A DNA stretch of 64,000 nucleotides from Dryomyza anilis. Its lineage: Eukaryota > Arthropoda > Insecta > Diptera > Dryomyzidae. The notes beneath the pieces were generated by a model. That model was not told where the DNA came from, made no database searches, and saw nothing but the letters and a program-made list of their open reading frames with translations. This document shows positions 47,400-58,069 of this stretch, piece after piece; position 1 is the first letter of the stretch, and the number at the start of each line of letters is the position of its first letter. The translations under genes and the position numbers were made by a program. Location: contig OX638134.1 in the NCBI GenBank assembly GCA_951804985.1, positions 8,019,017-8,083,016 on the forward strand, read 5' to 3'.

Positions 47400-48740
47400 A
47401 AAGGTGAAAAGTCCGGCAGCGAATTTACTAAGGAAAAAATTATCAAATTATATTGATTGAGAAATATTGTTTCGAGAATCAAAAAAAAAAAAAAAAAATT
47501 TTGCTCGAATCAGAATAAACTAAGAATTAATTGAAAAAAAAAAAAAAACAACTGACTAATACAGAATTGACTATGGAAGAATTGAATACGGAAAAATCAT
47601 CTAAGGTAAGATTCAATATTTAAGAATTGGCATATGAAGAATTGATTCAAGAAGAATTGACAAAGAATAAATTGACAAAAGAAACATAAAACTATTAAAG
47701 ATTTGACTTCGAAGGAATTTAGAATTGTCTAATACTAAACAAATATGGAATTGTTAAAGAAAGAATTGACTATTGAAAAGTTGACTACTAAATAATGTAC
47801 TAAGGGTGTGTGCGAATTCGACTAAATTGCTGACTAAACTAAATTTTGTCGGTAATGCAGTGTTCGACTTTTCAATTTAGCAAATTTACGAGCAAACTAA
47901 ATTGAATTAAATTGGAAGATATCAAACAGACATATGATAATTACCAGTTACCGAATGGCGATTGAATAAAAACCCGCACAATTTAGTTTAGTCAGCAATT
48001 TATTCGAATTCGCACACACCCTAAGCATGAATTGACTATGGTAGGAATTACTAGGATTGAATTGACTAAGCATGGAAGGAAAATATTGACTAAGGAAGAA
48101 TTGACAAAGGAACATTAAACTATTAAAGAATTGACTTTTGAAGAATTTAGAATTGACTACAGAACACTTGATAAATAAAGAATTGGCAAAGGAAGAATCA
48201 ACTAAGGAATAATAGTCTATGGAAAATTGACTACTAGTAGAATTCGCTAGCAATGAATTGACTAAGCTTGAACTGACTAAGGAAGTATTGACAAAGAAAG
48301 AATTGACTATGGACAAATTTACTACTGAATAATATACTAAGGAAGAATTAACTGTGATAGAATTGACAATGAATGATTTGATAAATAAAGAATTGGCAAA
48401 GGAAGAATCAACTAAGGAATAATAGACTATGGAAAATTGACTACTAGTAGAATTGGCTAGCAATGAATTGACTAAGCTTGAACTGACTAAGGAAGTATTG
48501 ACAAAGAAAGAATTGACTATGGACAAATTTACTACTGAAGAATGTACTAATGAAGAATTAACTGTGGTAGAATTGACTAGGAATGAGTTGATTAAGGAAG
48601 TATTGCTTAAGCAAAAATAAACTAAGGGAGTATTAAGGAAGAATATATTAAGGAAGCATTGTCCGAGATTAATTTGACAAAGAATGAATTGTCTAAGACA
48701 GAATTGAATAATGAAGAATTGAATGCGTAATCATTACTTA
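47400..48740 (+). repeat. Degenerate 15-bp array (GAATTGACTAAGGAA)
   Basis: Variant copies of 'agaattgactaaggaa' dominate this stretch. A 210-bp direct duplication is visible: 'gataaataaagaattggcaa' begins at 48170 and again at 48380, and the following ~150 bp are nearly identical. The array is interrupted by a Harbinger-type MITE at 47804-48021. Relics of the same array continue at 49120-49190 and 51105-51315, outside the intervening MITEs. The minus-strand frame at 47948-48526 (repeated VNSLLANS-like) is a repeat reading. Confidence 0.85.
47804..48021. mobile_element. PIF/Harbinger-type MITE with TAA target duplication
   Basis: This 218-bp element has TIRs of about 42 bp with one mismatch: GGGTGTGTGCGAATTCGACT plus 'aaattgctgactaaactaaa' at the left, mirrored to the right end at 48021. 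TAA lies directly outside both ends (47801-47803 and 48022-48024), the classic 3-bp duplication of this superfamily. The internal sequence includes several further 'tttagt' inverted words and no coding frame. The near-perfect TIRs suggest recent insertion into the 15-bp array. Confidence 0.9.
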
Positions 48741-48788
48741 TGAAAGAATTTACTTAGAATTGAGAATTGAAACTGTTGAATTGGAAGA

Positions 48789-49113
48789 CCCGCGACAAAA
48801 TAACTGGCATTTTTCAGTAATATTTCAGGTATATTTCCGAAAACACACACAGGAAAATGGAATATTTTGGAAAGTGTGAATCTGATATTGCAAGCTGTTT
48901 GTTTTCTGCCCGTTCTCAAAAATAGCCGTGAATCTGCCATTAAAATTTCACAACATAGGTTGTAAAATGTTGTGAAATTTTAATGGCAGATTCACGGCTT
49001 CACACGGGCAGAAAACAAACAGCTTGTAATATCAATTTTGCCTTTGTCTGTTTTAAATATGTCGAAAAAATGTTGCTTAACTGCTTCGACCCTGCCAAAA
49101 ATTATGTCTTGGG
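48789..49113. mobile_element. MITE, family 'CCCGAGACAAAAT', copy 2
   Basis: It starts CCCGCGACAAAATAACTGGC and ends 'ccaaaaattatgtcttggg'. It shares 'ggaatattttggaaagtg' and 'aattttaatggcagattcac' with copies 1 and 3. The centre carries an extra inverted duplication around 48925-49000 ('ctgccattaaaatttcacaa' then 'ttgtgaaattttaatggcag'), which makes it ~70 bp longer than copy 1 and strongly palindromic. Confidence 0.72.
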
Positions 49114-49195
49114 GAATTGAATAAGAAAGAATCGTCAGAATTGACAAATGAAGAATTAACTGAGGACAATTGACTAATGGACATTTAAATAAGTG

Positions 49196-49393
49196 CCCGA
49201 GAAAACATTTTTGGCATTTATCAGGAATACTTGAGAAATATTTCTAACAAATACACAGATAAATGGTATATTTTGCGAAGTGCATAATTTCGTGGAATTT
49301 TAATGGCAGATTCACGGCATATTTGGTAAACGGGCAGAAAATAGAGAGCTGTTGTAACAATCTACCTCGACCATGCAAACAATTTTTTCTGGG
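49196..49393. mobile_element. MITE, family 'CCCGAGACAAAAT', copy 3 (diverged)
   Basis: About 198 bp from CCCGAGAAAACATTTTTGGC to 'gcaaacaattttttctggg'. It contains the shared 'ggaattttaatggcagattc' and 'gggcagaaaa' words. Its ends are more diverged than those of the other copies and it is shorter. It lies in the remains of the 15-bp GAATTGACTAAGGAA array, 80 bp from copy 2. Confidence 0.65.
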
Positions 49394-50015
49394 ATGTGAA
49401 TTAACTCAGACATACTTGATCTCGAAGAATTGACTATGAATAAGACAAAATCGACAAATAAGAAGAAGAAATTTTAAAGATGAATTCGCTAAGGAAAAAC
49501 AAAATAAAAGTTAGAAAAAGGAAAAAAAATAGTAATTTGAAATGTACAAAAATCGTGCATTAAAAAAAATATGACATGGTGTAAAGTTTTCGATTAAACT
49601 TTTCGGTGTAAACTTTTCGATACATCGATTTTATAATTTAGGACAAAATTATCAAAAGATTCTCATGATACAAAAAAAAAAGTTCTCCCAGGGGGCCTAT
49701 TCTCTTTGATGAGAAATATAAAATAAGAATGAAAATGAGATAAAAACATTTTTTTATATTATTAGGACAATAGAATATGTCCTATTATAATAAACATAAT
49801 ATTGATACGAGGATCATGATGGTCTTGGAACTGTTTGGTTTATGACAAAGAAAAATATTGTTAAAATCTTTACTATGCCTAGTAGAAATTGACACTATTA
49901 GGAAAAACGAGATAATGATCAGACCTATAATCAGACATATAACTGGTTAAGTAAACGCAAGGGAAATATAAATTGATCTATTCCTGTTAAAATTAGAGTG
50001 TATTTACAACTTGTA
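49394..50015. other. AT-rich spacer with a MITE fragment
   Basis: Contains relics of the 15-bp array up to about 49500. A terminal fragment of the CCTAGTAGAAATT MITE family begins at 49877 ('cctagtagaaattgacacta') and has no visible partner end. No gene is seen. Confidence 0.5.
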
Positions 50016-50333
50016 GCCGCGGTAGCTCAGTGGTTAGTGCGTTGGACTGCGAGCCGAAAGGTCCCCGGTTCAAGCCTGGACTGGGGTTAACAACATCTTT
50101 TCATAGAAAACATTTTTCTATACCGCGCTACCTCTCGTCAGTAAATGGCAAACCTACGAGAGTAAAACATTGCCTATGAAAAGCTCTCACCCGCCGTTCG
50201 GATTCGGCAATAAACTGTAGGTCCCACCACTTTGAGTACAAATATAACACGCACAGCTCAAAATGGTGAGAGAGCTCGGCCTTAGTTCTTATAGAACTGT
50301 AGTGCCAAACTATTATTATTATTATTACTACTA
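50016..50333 (+). mobile_element. tRNA-derived SINE, copy 1
   Basis: The head (50016-50087) is tRNA-like: acceptor GCCGCGG pairing weakly with CTGGGGT, box A TAGCTCAGTGGTTAG, box B GGTTCAAGCCT. The anticodon loop CTGCGAG would give anticodon GCG (Arg-like) if taken literally. The anticodon stem is mismatched, so this is a SINE head and not a functional tRNA. A ~220-bp unrelated body follows ('ccgcgctacctctcgtcagt', 'cgttcggattcggcaataaa', 'gtgccaaactatt'), ending in an (ATT)n tail (50308-50330). SINEs are mobilised by a LINE partner, which is not in the window. Copy 2 lies 1.3 kb away in reverse orientation. Confidence 0.82.
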
Positions 50334-51631
50334 GAGATGTACCTAAATATCTACTAGAGAAAATATAAAACCTATAAATATAAAACCTATGAAAATCTAA
50401 ATATCACTTACATTTTGTCATTCTTTTGCTATATTCTAAATATAAAACATATTAACACTGTAATAACAATAAAACTATTAAATTGTAGAAATGTTCAAGA
50501 GCGTCGCTTATCATTGAAAAAAATACAGAAAAGTACACAAAATGTAACTAAAATTAACAAATAAACAAAATAACAAAAAGTAGGTGGAAATTGCTCGATG
50601 GCACACAGCAAGAAAACCATAGAAATAAATTCTACTAATAACTACAAAGACAGTGACAACAAAAAAATGTTGGGAAACCTCAGAAAAAAAAATCAATGTC
50701 ACTAAGCAATAAAAGAAATAACGAGCAATAAAAGCAAATGTGACAACTAGAGCAATAATACGTATAATACGAACAACAGAATAAAAACAAGTGCACGATA
50801 AAAAAAAAGAAGTGAAAACAAAGAAGAAATATAAAAATTACGCACAATTGGTAAAATTATTATAACTTGGTATTGTTACAATGGACAAAATGTCTACAAA
50901 ATTAGAAAACAAAATCCAAAATTAAATTTTTGGATATTAAAATAATATTGTCTCTGAAAAATAATACCAGAATTTAAAATAAATTTTAAAAAGTTCTTCA
51001 TAATAAAATCAATAAATGTAAATTCTTGTATTAATTAAATGAATTGAATATCAGAGCATACCCAAACCTGTGAGAATCTTTGAGAAACCTGTGTCTAAGA
51101 CAGAATTAACAATTGACAGAATTGACGTAGAATGAATTGAGTTTTGACTAAAGAACACTTGATTAATAGAGGATTGTCAAAAGCCAAATTGACTAGGAAA
51201 GAATTGACTTAGAAATTAAATTGATTAAGAAAGAATTCTGTAAAAAAGAATTGTCTAAGACAGAATTGACAAACGAAGAATTGACTAAGGACAAATGACT
51301 AATGGAGAATTGAATTTGGCTACACGTAGACAAATTCAATTCTGAATATCGAACTGAATATCGAAGAGTTGAATTTAATGATAGAATATACTCCTGGAAT
51401 ATGCCCTAGAATATGTTTACTATGGTAAATGATTTGGACTGCACCCCTAGTAGAAATATTCCCTATTAGGGTAGACATAATCATCACTCTAGAACAAATT
51501 CTTCTTGTTTTTAAGAACATTTTATTTCAGACCATTTTCGCTATTTAGAATCAGCATATTGCAAAAATATTTATACAATTAACTTATAATGCCTTTTTTC
51601 TTTCAATAGTCAAACGAAATTTTAGTATATA
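50334..51631. other. AT-rich spacer between the two SINE copies
   Basis: No supported gene. 51105-51315 holds relics of the 15-bp GAATTGACTAAGGAA array. A fragment of the CCTAGTAGAAATT MITE family begins at 51445 (CCCTAGTAGAAATATTCCCT) and shares 'ccctatta' and 'ataatcatc' words with the full copy at 29491. Confidence 0.5.
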
Positions 51632-51918
51632 AAATAATAGTTTGGCACTACAGTCCTATAATAACCTAGGTCGAGCTCACCATTTTCAGCTGTGCGTGTT
51701 ATATTTGTACTCAAAGAGGTGGGACCTACAGTTTATTGCCGAATCCGAACGGCGGGTGAGAGTTTTTCATAGGCAATGTTTTACTTTTGTAGGTTTGCCA
51801 TTTACTGACGAGAGGTGGCGCGGTATAGAAAAATGCTTCTATGAAAAGATGTTGTTAGCCCCAGTCCGGGGACCTTTCGGCTCGCAGTCCAACGCAATAA
51901 CCACTGAGCTACCGCGGC
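51632..51918 (-). mobile_element. tRNA-derived SINE, copy 2 (box B deleted)
   Basis: Reverse-strand copy of the element at 50016. The head starts at 51918 (GCCGCGGTAGCTCAGTGG) and the body runs down to an ATT-type tail near 51632. Against copy 1, 11 bp (ttcaagcctgg) are missing from the head between CCGG and ACTGGGG. That removes most of box B, so this copy should not be transcribed by polymerase III. The 102-codon plus-strand frame at 51642-51950 is antisense SINE. Confidence 0.82.
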
Positions 51919-52055
51919 TAATTTTATTATATACTTTTAGTATATTTTAGTATATAAGAAATATCAAAAAATTTTCAAGATATTTGCATTTACTATCAAA
52001 AAGTTGTAATTTTTATTTATTTTCATTGATAATGTTTGAATTTTAATCAAGATGT

Positions 52056-52168
52056 CCCTAGTAGAAATTGTTCAGGGCCATATTCGGAATGTGACCATTG
52101 TGGTTTTACATTGTCGCATGACTAAATTATGACTAAGACTACCATAATAGCGTAAATTTATACTAGGG
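52056..52168. mobile_element. Short MITE of the 'CCTAGTAGAAATT' family
   Basis: This 113-bp element begins CCCTAGTAGAAATTG and ends with the complement of CCCTAGTATAAATTT, so the termini match at 13 of 15 positions. It is much shorter than the copy at 29491 and shares little interior, which suggests an internal deletion or a separate subfamily. Confidence 0.6.
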
Positions 52169-53017
52169 ATATGGTAAATATAAAAATAGAGAATTTACTG
52201 ACTTTTCTGTAGATGTTCTTCCAAGCAAGTAGTCGAAATCAAAACTAGCTCTTTCTTTTATATAAAAATAGTGTACGGAATGTCTATTGAATTGTTTATT
52301 CTCATTTTGTTATGTAGTATAATTATAGGAAACAAATCGATTAAGTGCAATTATCGTAATGATCACTTGTAAAGTAGAATTGATTATAAACAAAAAAGAA
52401 ATATTTCCAAATGTATTAATAAAATAAAAATGTTTAATTAAATAAACTGAAAATCATTGATCATTTTTCCTTGAAATAATAAATTGCAATTAAAGAAATA
52501 TGAAATAAATTTATTAGAAAATAAATTTGTAAAATTTAACTTCTTGTCAAATATTAAGATAAAGTATTATTGATTCTTAGTATTATAAAAGTTGAATAGA
52601 TAATTATTTTTTAATATCTTATAACATATACAAGACAAGAAGTAGCCAATTAGAAGTAAGAATTTCTGTTTTTAACACTTTAACCCTGCTGTTGGGTTTA
52701 GATCATTTTGGTATTTTTTTTTCTTCCCTTTATAACATTTTAACGGTACTACATATCGAAACTTCAGCTCATGTGGTATTTTTCTGAATAATTGTTAATT
52801 AAAAAAAAATAAATTGCCTATCTTAAAATGGAAGAAAGAAAAAAAAAGTTACAAATGTTACGTAATGGACCAAATTGTATATTTTTCATTCTCTGGAAAC
52901 AAAAAACATTTTTTTTTTAAATAAATAGCAATAATAACCAGTAAAGAAAATTAGGTCACATAGGAAATTTTGAAAAAGGAAAGTTTGGTGTAATGAAATT
53001 AGTAAGAATAAGGAAAG
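52169..53017. other. AT-rich sequence with no gene
   Basis: No recognisable gene or element. Sequence complexity is ordinary for AT-rich non-coding DNA. Confidence 0.45.
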
Positions 53018-53655
53018 TTAAAGTCGATCTTATCCTACACATATGTATGTGATAATGTCTGTAGTTACTGTTTTGAGTAATCCAGAGGTCTCCAAGGTTT
53101 ACGAATCCTAAAGAGAACTGAAAAATAACATCGTCCAGTATAAAGTGCAATACACCCATATATGTAGTGTTATACACCCAGGAAAAAAATCCAGCAAATT
53201 TCATTAAAATTGGTCAATAGGACAATTATTGATTTAATAGTACACAAAAAATAAATCTTTTCATATAAACTCAATGTCCTGGTATTTTCCGATGAAAATA
53301 ATAATTTATTCTATCGACTATTTTTAATAGTAAAAAAAACTATTATTTATATCGTATTTTTCACTGGGTGTATGAGATATTTGACATAAATAGTTGGATC
53401 ACAGATCATAATAGACCTATCATGACCATTTTTAATACCAGCTAGCATAGGTATATTACTGATCTAACTTTGAAGTTTCCATGATCTAACTCTTTTCGTT
53501 TTAGTGTAATCGTGATTTGAACATACGATAATAGACGAACAGACGGACAAATAGATGCACATACAGACGGAAAGACGGGCGAACAGACGGGCCAACGGAC
53601 ATCGCTAAGGCGACTCAGGAGGTCACACTGATCCATAATATGTAGACTTTCCTTA
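53018..53655 (-). mobile_element. DINE-1/INE-1-like element, copy 3, 5'-truncated
   Basis: On the minus strand from about 53655 it reads 'gatcagtgtgacctcctgag', 'tcgccttagcgatgtccgtt' and a decayed CTGT/CCGT tract. It continues to 'catacatatgtgtaggataa' and 'gatcgacttt' at 53018, in the same order as copy 2. The TATACCCTACAC start and the GTATATATATTC block are lost or decayed. A MITE (53175-53370) is inserted in its distal third. Confidence 0.68.
53175..53370. mobile_element. TA-flanked MITE nested in DINE copy 3
   Basis: This 196-bp element has ends CACCCAGGAAAAAAAT and, reversed, CACCCAGTGAAAAATA. TA lies on both sides (53173-53174 and 53371-53372), which fits a Tc1/mariner-type target. 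The interior is non-coding and includes 'aatagtaaaaaaaactatta'. It interrupts DINE copy 3 and so is the younger insertion. Confidence 0.75.
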
Positions 53656-53871
53656 GTAAACACGTCTCATTCGCGGAGTTGCACACGGATGACTAAACTA
53701 ACAAAATCATTTCAATTTTTGTAAATTAATGAGAGAAATGGAATACGAAAACTTTTACCGCAACAGTTCTTCAGAGGATAACTATGTCCCGGACAATTTT
53801 TTCAAAATGAAAATGCGCTCCAAATTGTACTGAGAAATGCCACATTGAGGAGCCGTATTTTAAACTATTTT

Positions 53872-54053
53872 ACTTGCCGCTCTTTTGAAATTTATCTTCA
53901 GTAAGGTTTGCCATTTCATGATGGCAAGATATACGAATTCGAATTTCGGTAGTAAATTGTAATAATTTCGACTCGTTGTTTGCTCGTATATCTTTCCATC
54001 ATAAAATGGCAAACCTTACTGAAGAGAAATGTCAAAAGAGCGGCAAGAAATAT
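53872..54053. repeat. Foldback with ~68-bp arms
   Basis: The left arm (53872-53938) and right arm (53984-54053) are reverse complements with a few differences. They share 'cttgccgctcttttga', 'cttcagtaaggtttgccatt' and 'gatatacga'. The 45-nt loop is AT-rich. It could be a small MITE whose outer ends I cannot fix, or a hairpin-RNA source. The 62-codon frame at 54029-54217 overlaps one arm and has no recognised domain. Confidence 0.78.
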
Positions 54054-54199
54054 GGCGTCGTTTGCTGTCCCTGTCGCTCTACTTTTGTAGCGTCCCTGTT
54101 GAAAAATCCTTGAAAAAAACTTTTGTAGCGCTCTTATTGAAAAACCCTTTATTTTCGTTCGCGTACATTATTATTCCAATAGAGAAATTTTTATTCCAA

Positions 54200-54720
54200 T
54201 GTCTGGGGAAGAATTAACTCGAATTGTTTTGTAAAAAAATGTCTTAGGAGCAAAAATTGTCTAGAGGAGATATTGTCACTATTCATTGAGGTAAGAATTG
54301 TCTGGGAAAGAGTTTTTTGGGAAATAATTGTCTGGGCACAAATTGTCAAGGAAATATTTGCCTCGAGAAAGAATTGTCTTGGGAAAGAATTGTCTTGGGG
54401 AATACTTGACTCGCGGAACCATTCACTATGAGAAGAAATGTACGGAGAAGAATTGTTTGCACTTGCGTTGTCCTGGGAATACTTGCCTCGGTGAAGAATT
54501 GCAACAAAATTTACAGTAAGAATTATGTCTCAGGAGCATGAATCTTGGGAAATACTTGACTTGGGAAAGAATTGTTTTGGGGAATACTTGACTCGCGTTA
54601 ACATTCACTAAGAGAAGAAATGTACGGAGAAGAATTGTTTGCAGTTGCGTTGTCCTGGGAATACTTGCCTCGGTGAAGAATTGCAACAAAATTTTCAGTA
54701 AGAATTATCTTAACGACGAA
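54200..54720 (+). repeat. 15/16-bp array (GAATTGTCTTGGGAA) with 182-bp duplication
   Basis: Variants of 'agaattgtcttgggaa' recur throughout. A 182-bp segment is directly duplicated: 'aatacttgactcgcg' is at 54401 and 54583, followed in both by 'gaagaaatgtacggagaaga' and 'gcgttgtcctgggaatactt'. The unit resembles the second array of the Helitron at 44990. Frames at 54328-54519 and 54426-54689 are repeat readings. Confidence 0.83.
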
Positions 54721-55358
54721 TGTGCTGTAGAAAAATTGGCGCGTTTAATTTTACTGGATACCAGGTTAAAGTGTCAGTTGTAAAATTAATTATAAAATTA
54801 TTTCTCAAGGTCAGCACATAATTTGAAACTACATAAAATTTTGACAGGGTATGAGTCTTGGATTTCTTTAAATTTTCAGTTTACAAATATTAACTGTTCA
54901 CAACTAAATTATGAAATATTTAATTTACAACGTTTTTTATTTGTTTATTTTCAATTTATTTATTTAGTTTATCGATGATTTATTAATTTATATTTGTTTA
55001 TTTGTCTTAATGTTTTTGTAAATTACACAACATCAACAATTACGAGAAAACTTTCAACATTACCACAGTTAATTAATGCGTAGAAGAAAATTGACAAGAA
55101 ATAAAAAAAAGCAAAACACAAATAAAAAACTCAAACACACAAACTAGAGCAAAAAAACGTATCAACAACACATAACTGTTTTTATATATTTCTATTATTC
55201 TACGTACTTTTTTTCAATTAACGCTTTTCTTTGGTTTATTTATTTCCAAATATTATTTCACACACAATATTTATGCTGTTTGCAAAAATTTCACGTTTAA
55301 CTAAAATTCAATTCACTTGCAAAACACTTAATGCGTTTGTTTTGGTAAACTACGCGAA
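54721..55358. other. AT-rich sequence with no gene
   Basis: No supported gene or element; ordinary AT-rich sequence leading into the GC-richer segment at 55359. Confidence 0.45.
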
Positions 55359-55742
55359 ATGAAAACTGCGCAAAAATCGCGACGTGAACAGGCGCGATTG
55401 ACAATTAGAACTGAATCAGTTTCCAAATCAACGAGCGGCACAAAGCATGCAAACAAACAAAAGCAACGAGTGAGTGTGAGCAAACAACGCAGTCAGTCAC
55501 TCAGTCAGTTCGTCATTCATTCAATCAGTGAGTGGAGGCAAATAATGGAAGTGAGAGAAATTAATTAAATGAACGTGGTAAAGGTAACGAGTTGTTGCAG
55601 TAGCAACAACAATACGCAACAGAAACAACGAGTAGTGCGCTGTTTTGTTTTGATAGAGCAAAGCAAGAGAGCAAGAGAGCGCAATAAAGATCATGCCGCT
55701 ATTTGCGTGGAGCGTGAGTAAATATTAAAATATGTAAGAAAT
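55359..55742 (+). promoter_or_regulatory. Candidate promoter/first-exon region
   Basis: A GC-richer segment with several initiator-like TCAGT words (55488-55530: 'cagtcagtcactcagtcagt'), GAGA-type tracts (55660-55682) and a good donor context at 55713/55714 (GTGGAGC|GTGAGTAAAT) on the plus strand, preceded by an ATG at 55693. It ends directly at the 10-bp AT array. This mix is typical of fly 5' regions, but without transcripts I cannot say which strand is used. It could equally be a distant 5' exon or promoter for the minus-strand gene at 39.7 kb. Confidence 0.25.
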
Positions 55743-56740
55743 TTATAAAAAATATATAAAAATATATAAAAATATATAAAAATATATAAAAATATATAAA
55801 AATATATAAAAATATATAAAAATATATAAAAATATATAAAAATATATAAAAATATATAAAAATATATAAAAATATATAAAAATATATAAAAATATATAAA
55901 AATATATAAAAATATATAAAAATATATAAAAATATATAAAAATATATAAAAATATATAAAAATATATAAAAATATATAAAAATATATAAAAATATATAAA
56001 AATATATAAAAATATATAAAAATATATAAAAATATATAAAAATATATAAAAATATATAAAAATATATAAAAATATATAAAAATATATAAAAATATATAAA
56101 AATATATAAAAATATATAAAAATATATAAAAATATATAAAAATATATAAAAATATATAAAAATATATAAAAATATATAAAAATATATAAAAATATATAAA
56201 AATATATAAAAATATATAAAAATATATAAAAATATATAAAAATATATAAAAATGTATAAAAATATATAAAAATATATAAAAATATATAAAAATATATAAA
56301 AATATATAAAAATATATAAAAATATATAAAAATATATAAAAATATATAAAAATATATAAAAATATATAAAAATATATAAAAATATATAAAAATATATAAA
56401 ATATATAAAAATATATAAAAATATATAAAAATATATAAAAATATATAAAAATATGTAAAAATATATAAAAATATATAAAAATATATAAAAATATATAAAA
56501 ATATATAAAAATATATAAAAATATATAAAAATATATAAAAATATATAAAAATATATAAAAATATATAAAAATATATAAAAATATATAAAAATATATAAAA
56601 ATATATAAAAATATATAAAAATATATAAAAATATATAAAAATATATAAAAAATATATAAAAATATATAAAAATATATAAAAATATATAAAAATATATAAA
56701 AATATATAAAAATATATAAAAATATATAAAAATATATAAA
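55743..56740. repeat. 10-bp array (AAAATATATA)
   Basis: About 100 copies with very few changes: one 'atgtat', one 'atatgt', and length slips at about 56400 and 56648. The 339-codon minus-strand frame (YIFLYIFIYF) exists because 30 bp is 10 codons with no stop, and it is not a gene. Confidence 0.97.
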
Positions 56741-58069
56741 TCAAAACAAATTTACTCTTCAAGAAATCTTCAACTGTGAAATTCTTATTTATTTTTTATA
56801 ATCGCACAATCTTCAACTTGATCAGTTCTCTTAAACCTGACTCTGAAGAGCATGCATTTCTTTGTCTCTTTTTTGCTCTTTACAACGTTTTCGTGCTCTT
56901 CTTAGTAATAAATTCAACTGCAAGAATTTGACTCGTTGTTCTCATACACATCACACTCCCTCTCTTAGTCTTAGTCTTAGTTTTTCTCTCTCTTTTTCTT
57001 AAGCACCATGCGTGTCTTTTATTAGCAGAAGCTACCAGAAACATTCGTCAATCGCTCCATTGCACCTGCACTCTTTCTCCACCACATACAACTCTCTTTC
57101 TCCATTTCTTGAACCACACCATAATCCCTTTACTCCTTTAGTCTTTTTAACGGTTATCGTCTCACGTTTTGAGCACCCTCGATGACCTCATTCATCGCGT
57201 GTCGTTGATGTTCATTTCTTAATCACAGAAATTAGCGGCATCACTTTTTAAAATTTTTTGTTCGTTTTTTATTTATTTTTTTTTTGTTTGTAATTCAAGT
57301 GCCTCAAATTGTCGGAAGGTGTTGTGTGTGGCGGGAATTTCCGGTCAGCAACAGAGAGTGATGCGTGTCTAGTGGTCGTTTTTATGGTTTTTATTTTTTA
57401 TTTAATATTTTTTGCCCTGGTTTTCATGCATTACAAAAATGCAAACAAGCTATAAAAAGTTATGGTGCTCTGAAATTACGCTAATGTGCATGGTCTGTCT
57501 CTGTCTCTGGTTCTGACTTTTCTGCAGCAACACTTTTGAGGCTTCTCTAGTAGTCGTCGAAGGCATTAAGAGGTTATAGAGTCATTTTAATACCATTTAA
57601 AGGCTTCTACTACATTCTACTATTATTGTCTTTATTCGCATTAGTGCTTTTTCAAGGTCAGCCGGTCAGTTCAATACCAGTTCAACCTCATCAAAAACCC
57701 TTTATTTCTACTGCACATGACCATGAAACTTCAACAAAGGATATAGATTATCTTGATAATGAATTTTAGAAATTGTGAGCAACATCAATAAAAAAAATAT
57801 ATTTTTTAGACTTTTATATTTATATTCTGCATATATTTTGTAGTTTTGCAAGAAAAAAAAACTTTCTCCAAGAGTTACTCATAGTTTTAATTTGTGCCAA
57901 TGATGTCTGACCTATTATTATACTTTGAATTAGTTTTCGTATTAATATCAGATTTCATCATATCAATATTTCGTCGTATAATTTTTCCCATATTATTTTT
58001 TTTGCAATTTATATTAATTTTGGAATGGTGATATTCAAAATTATAAGCTTTGTTATAGGTATTAATGGA
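56741..58069. other. Unique sequence, partly pyrimidine-rich
   Basis: No gene supported. 56930-57200 is rich in CTCTTTCTCC words. 57295-57375 is GC-richer and contains GGGAATTTCC (57333-57342), a perfect match to the NF-kappaB/Rel consensus. A single 10-bp site is only suggestive. The rest is ordinary AT-rich sequence. Confidence 0.45.

Noticed and set aside
47948..48526. 192-codon minus-strand frame rich in S, N and V
   Set aside because: Antisense reading of the 15-bp GAATTGACTAAGGAA array across a MITE end.
50016..50087. Functional tRNA gene
   Set aside because: Anticodon stem and acceptor stem are mismatched, and the same head with the same non-tRNA body occurs again at 51632-51918; it is a SINE head.
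55743..56762. 339-codon minus-strand frame
   Set aside because: Reading of the AAAATATATA array; sequence is a repeat of Y, I, F and L with no domain.
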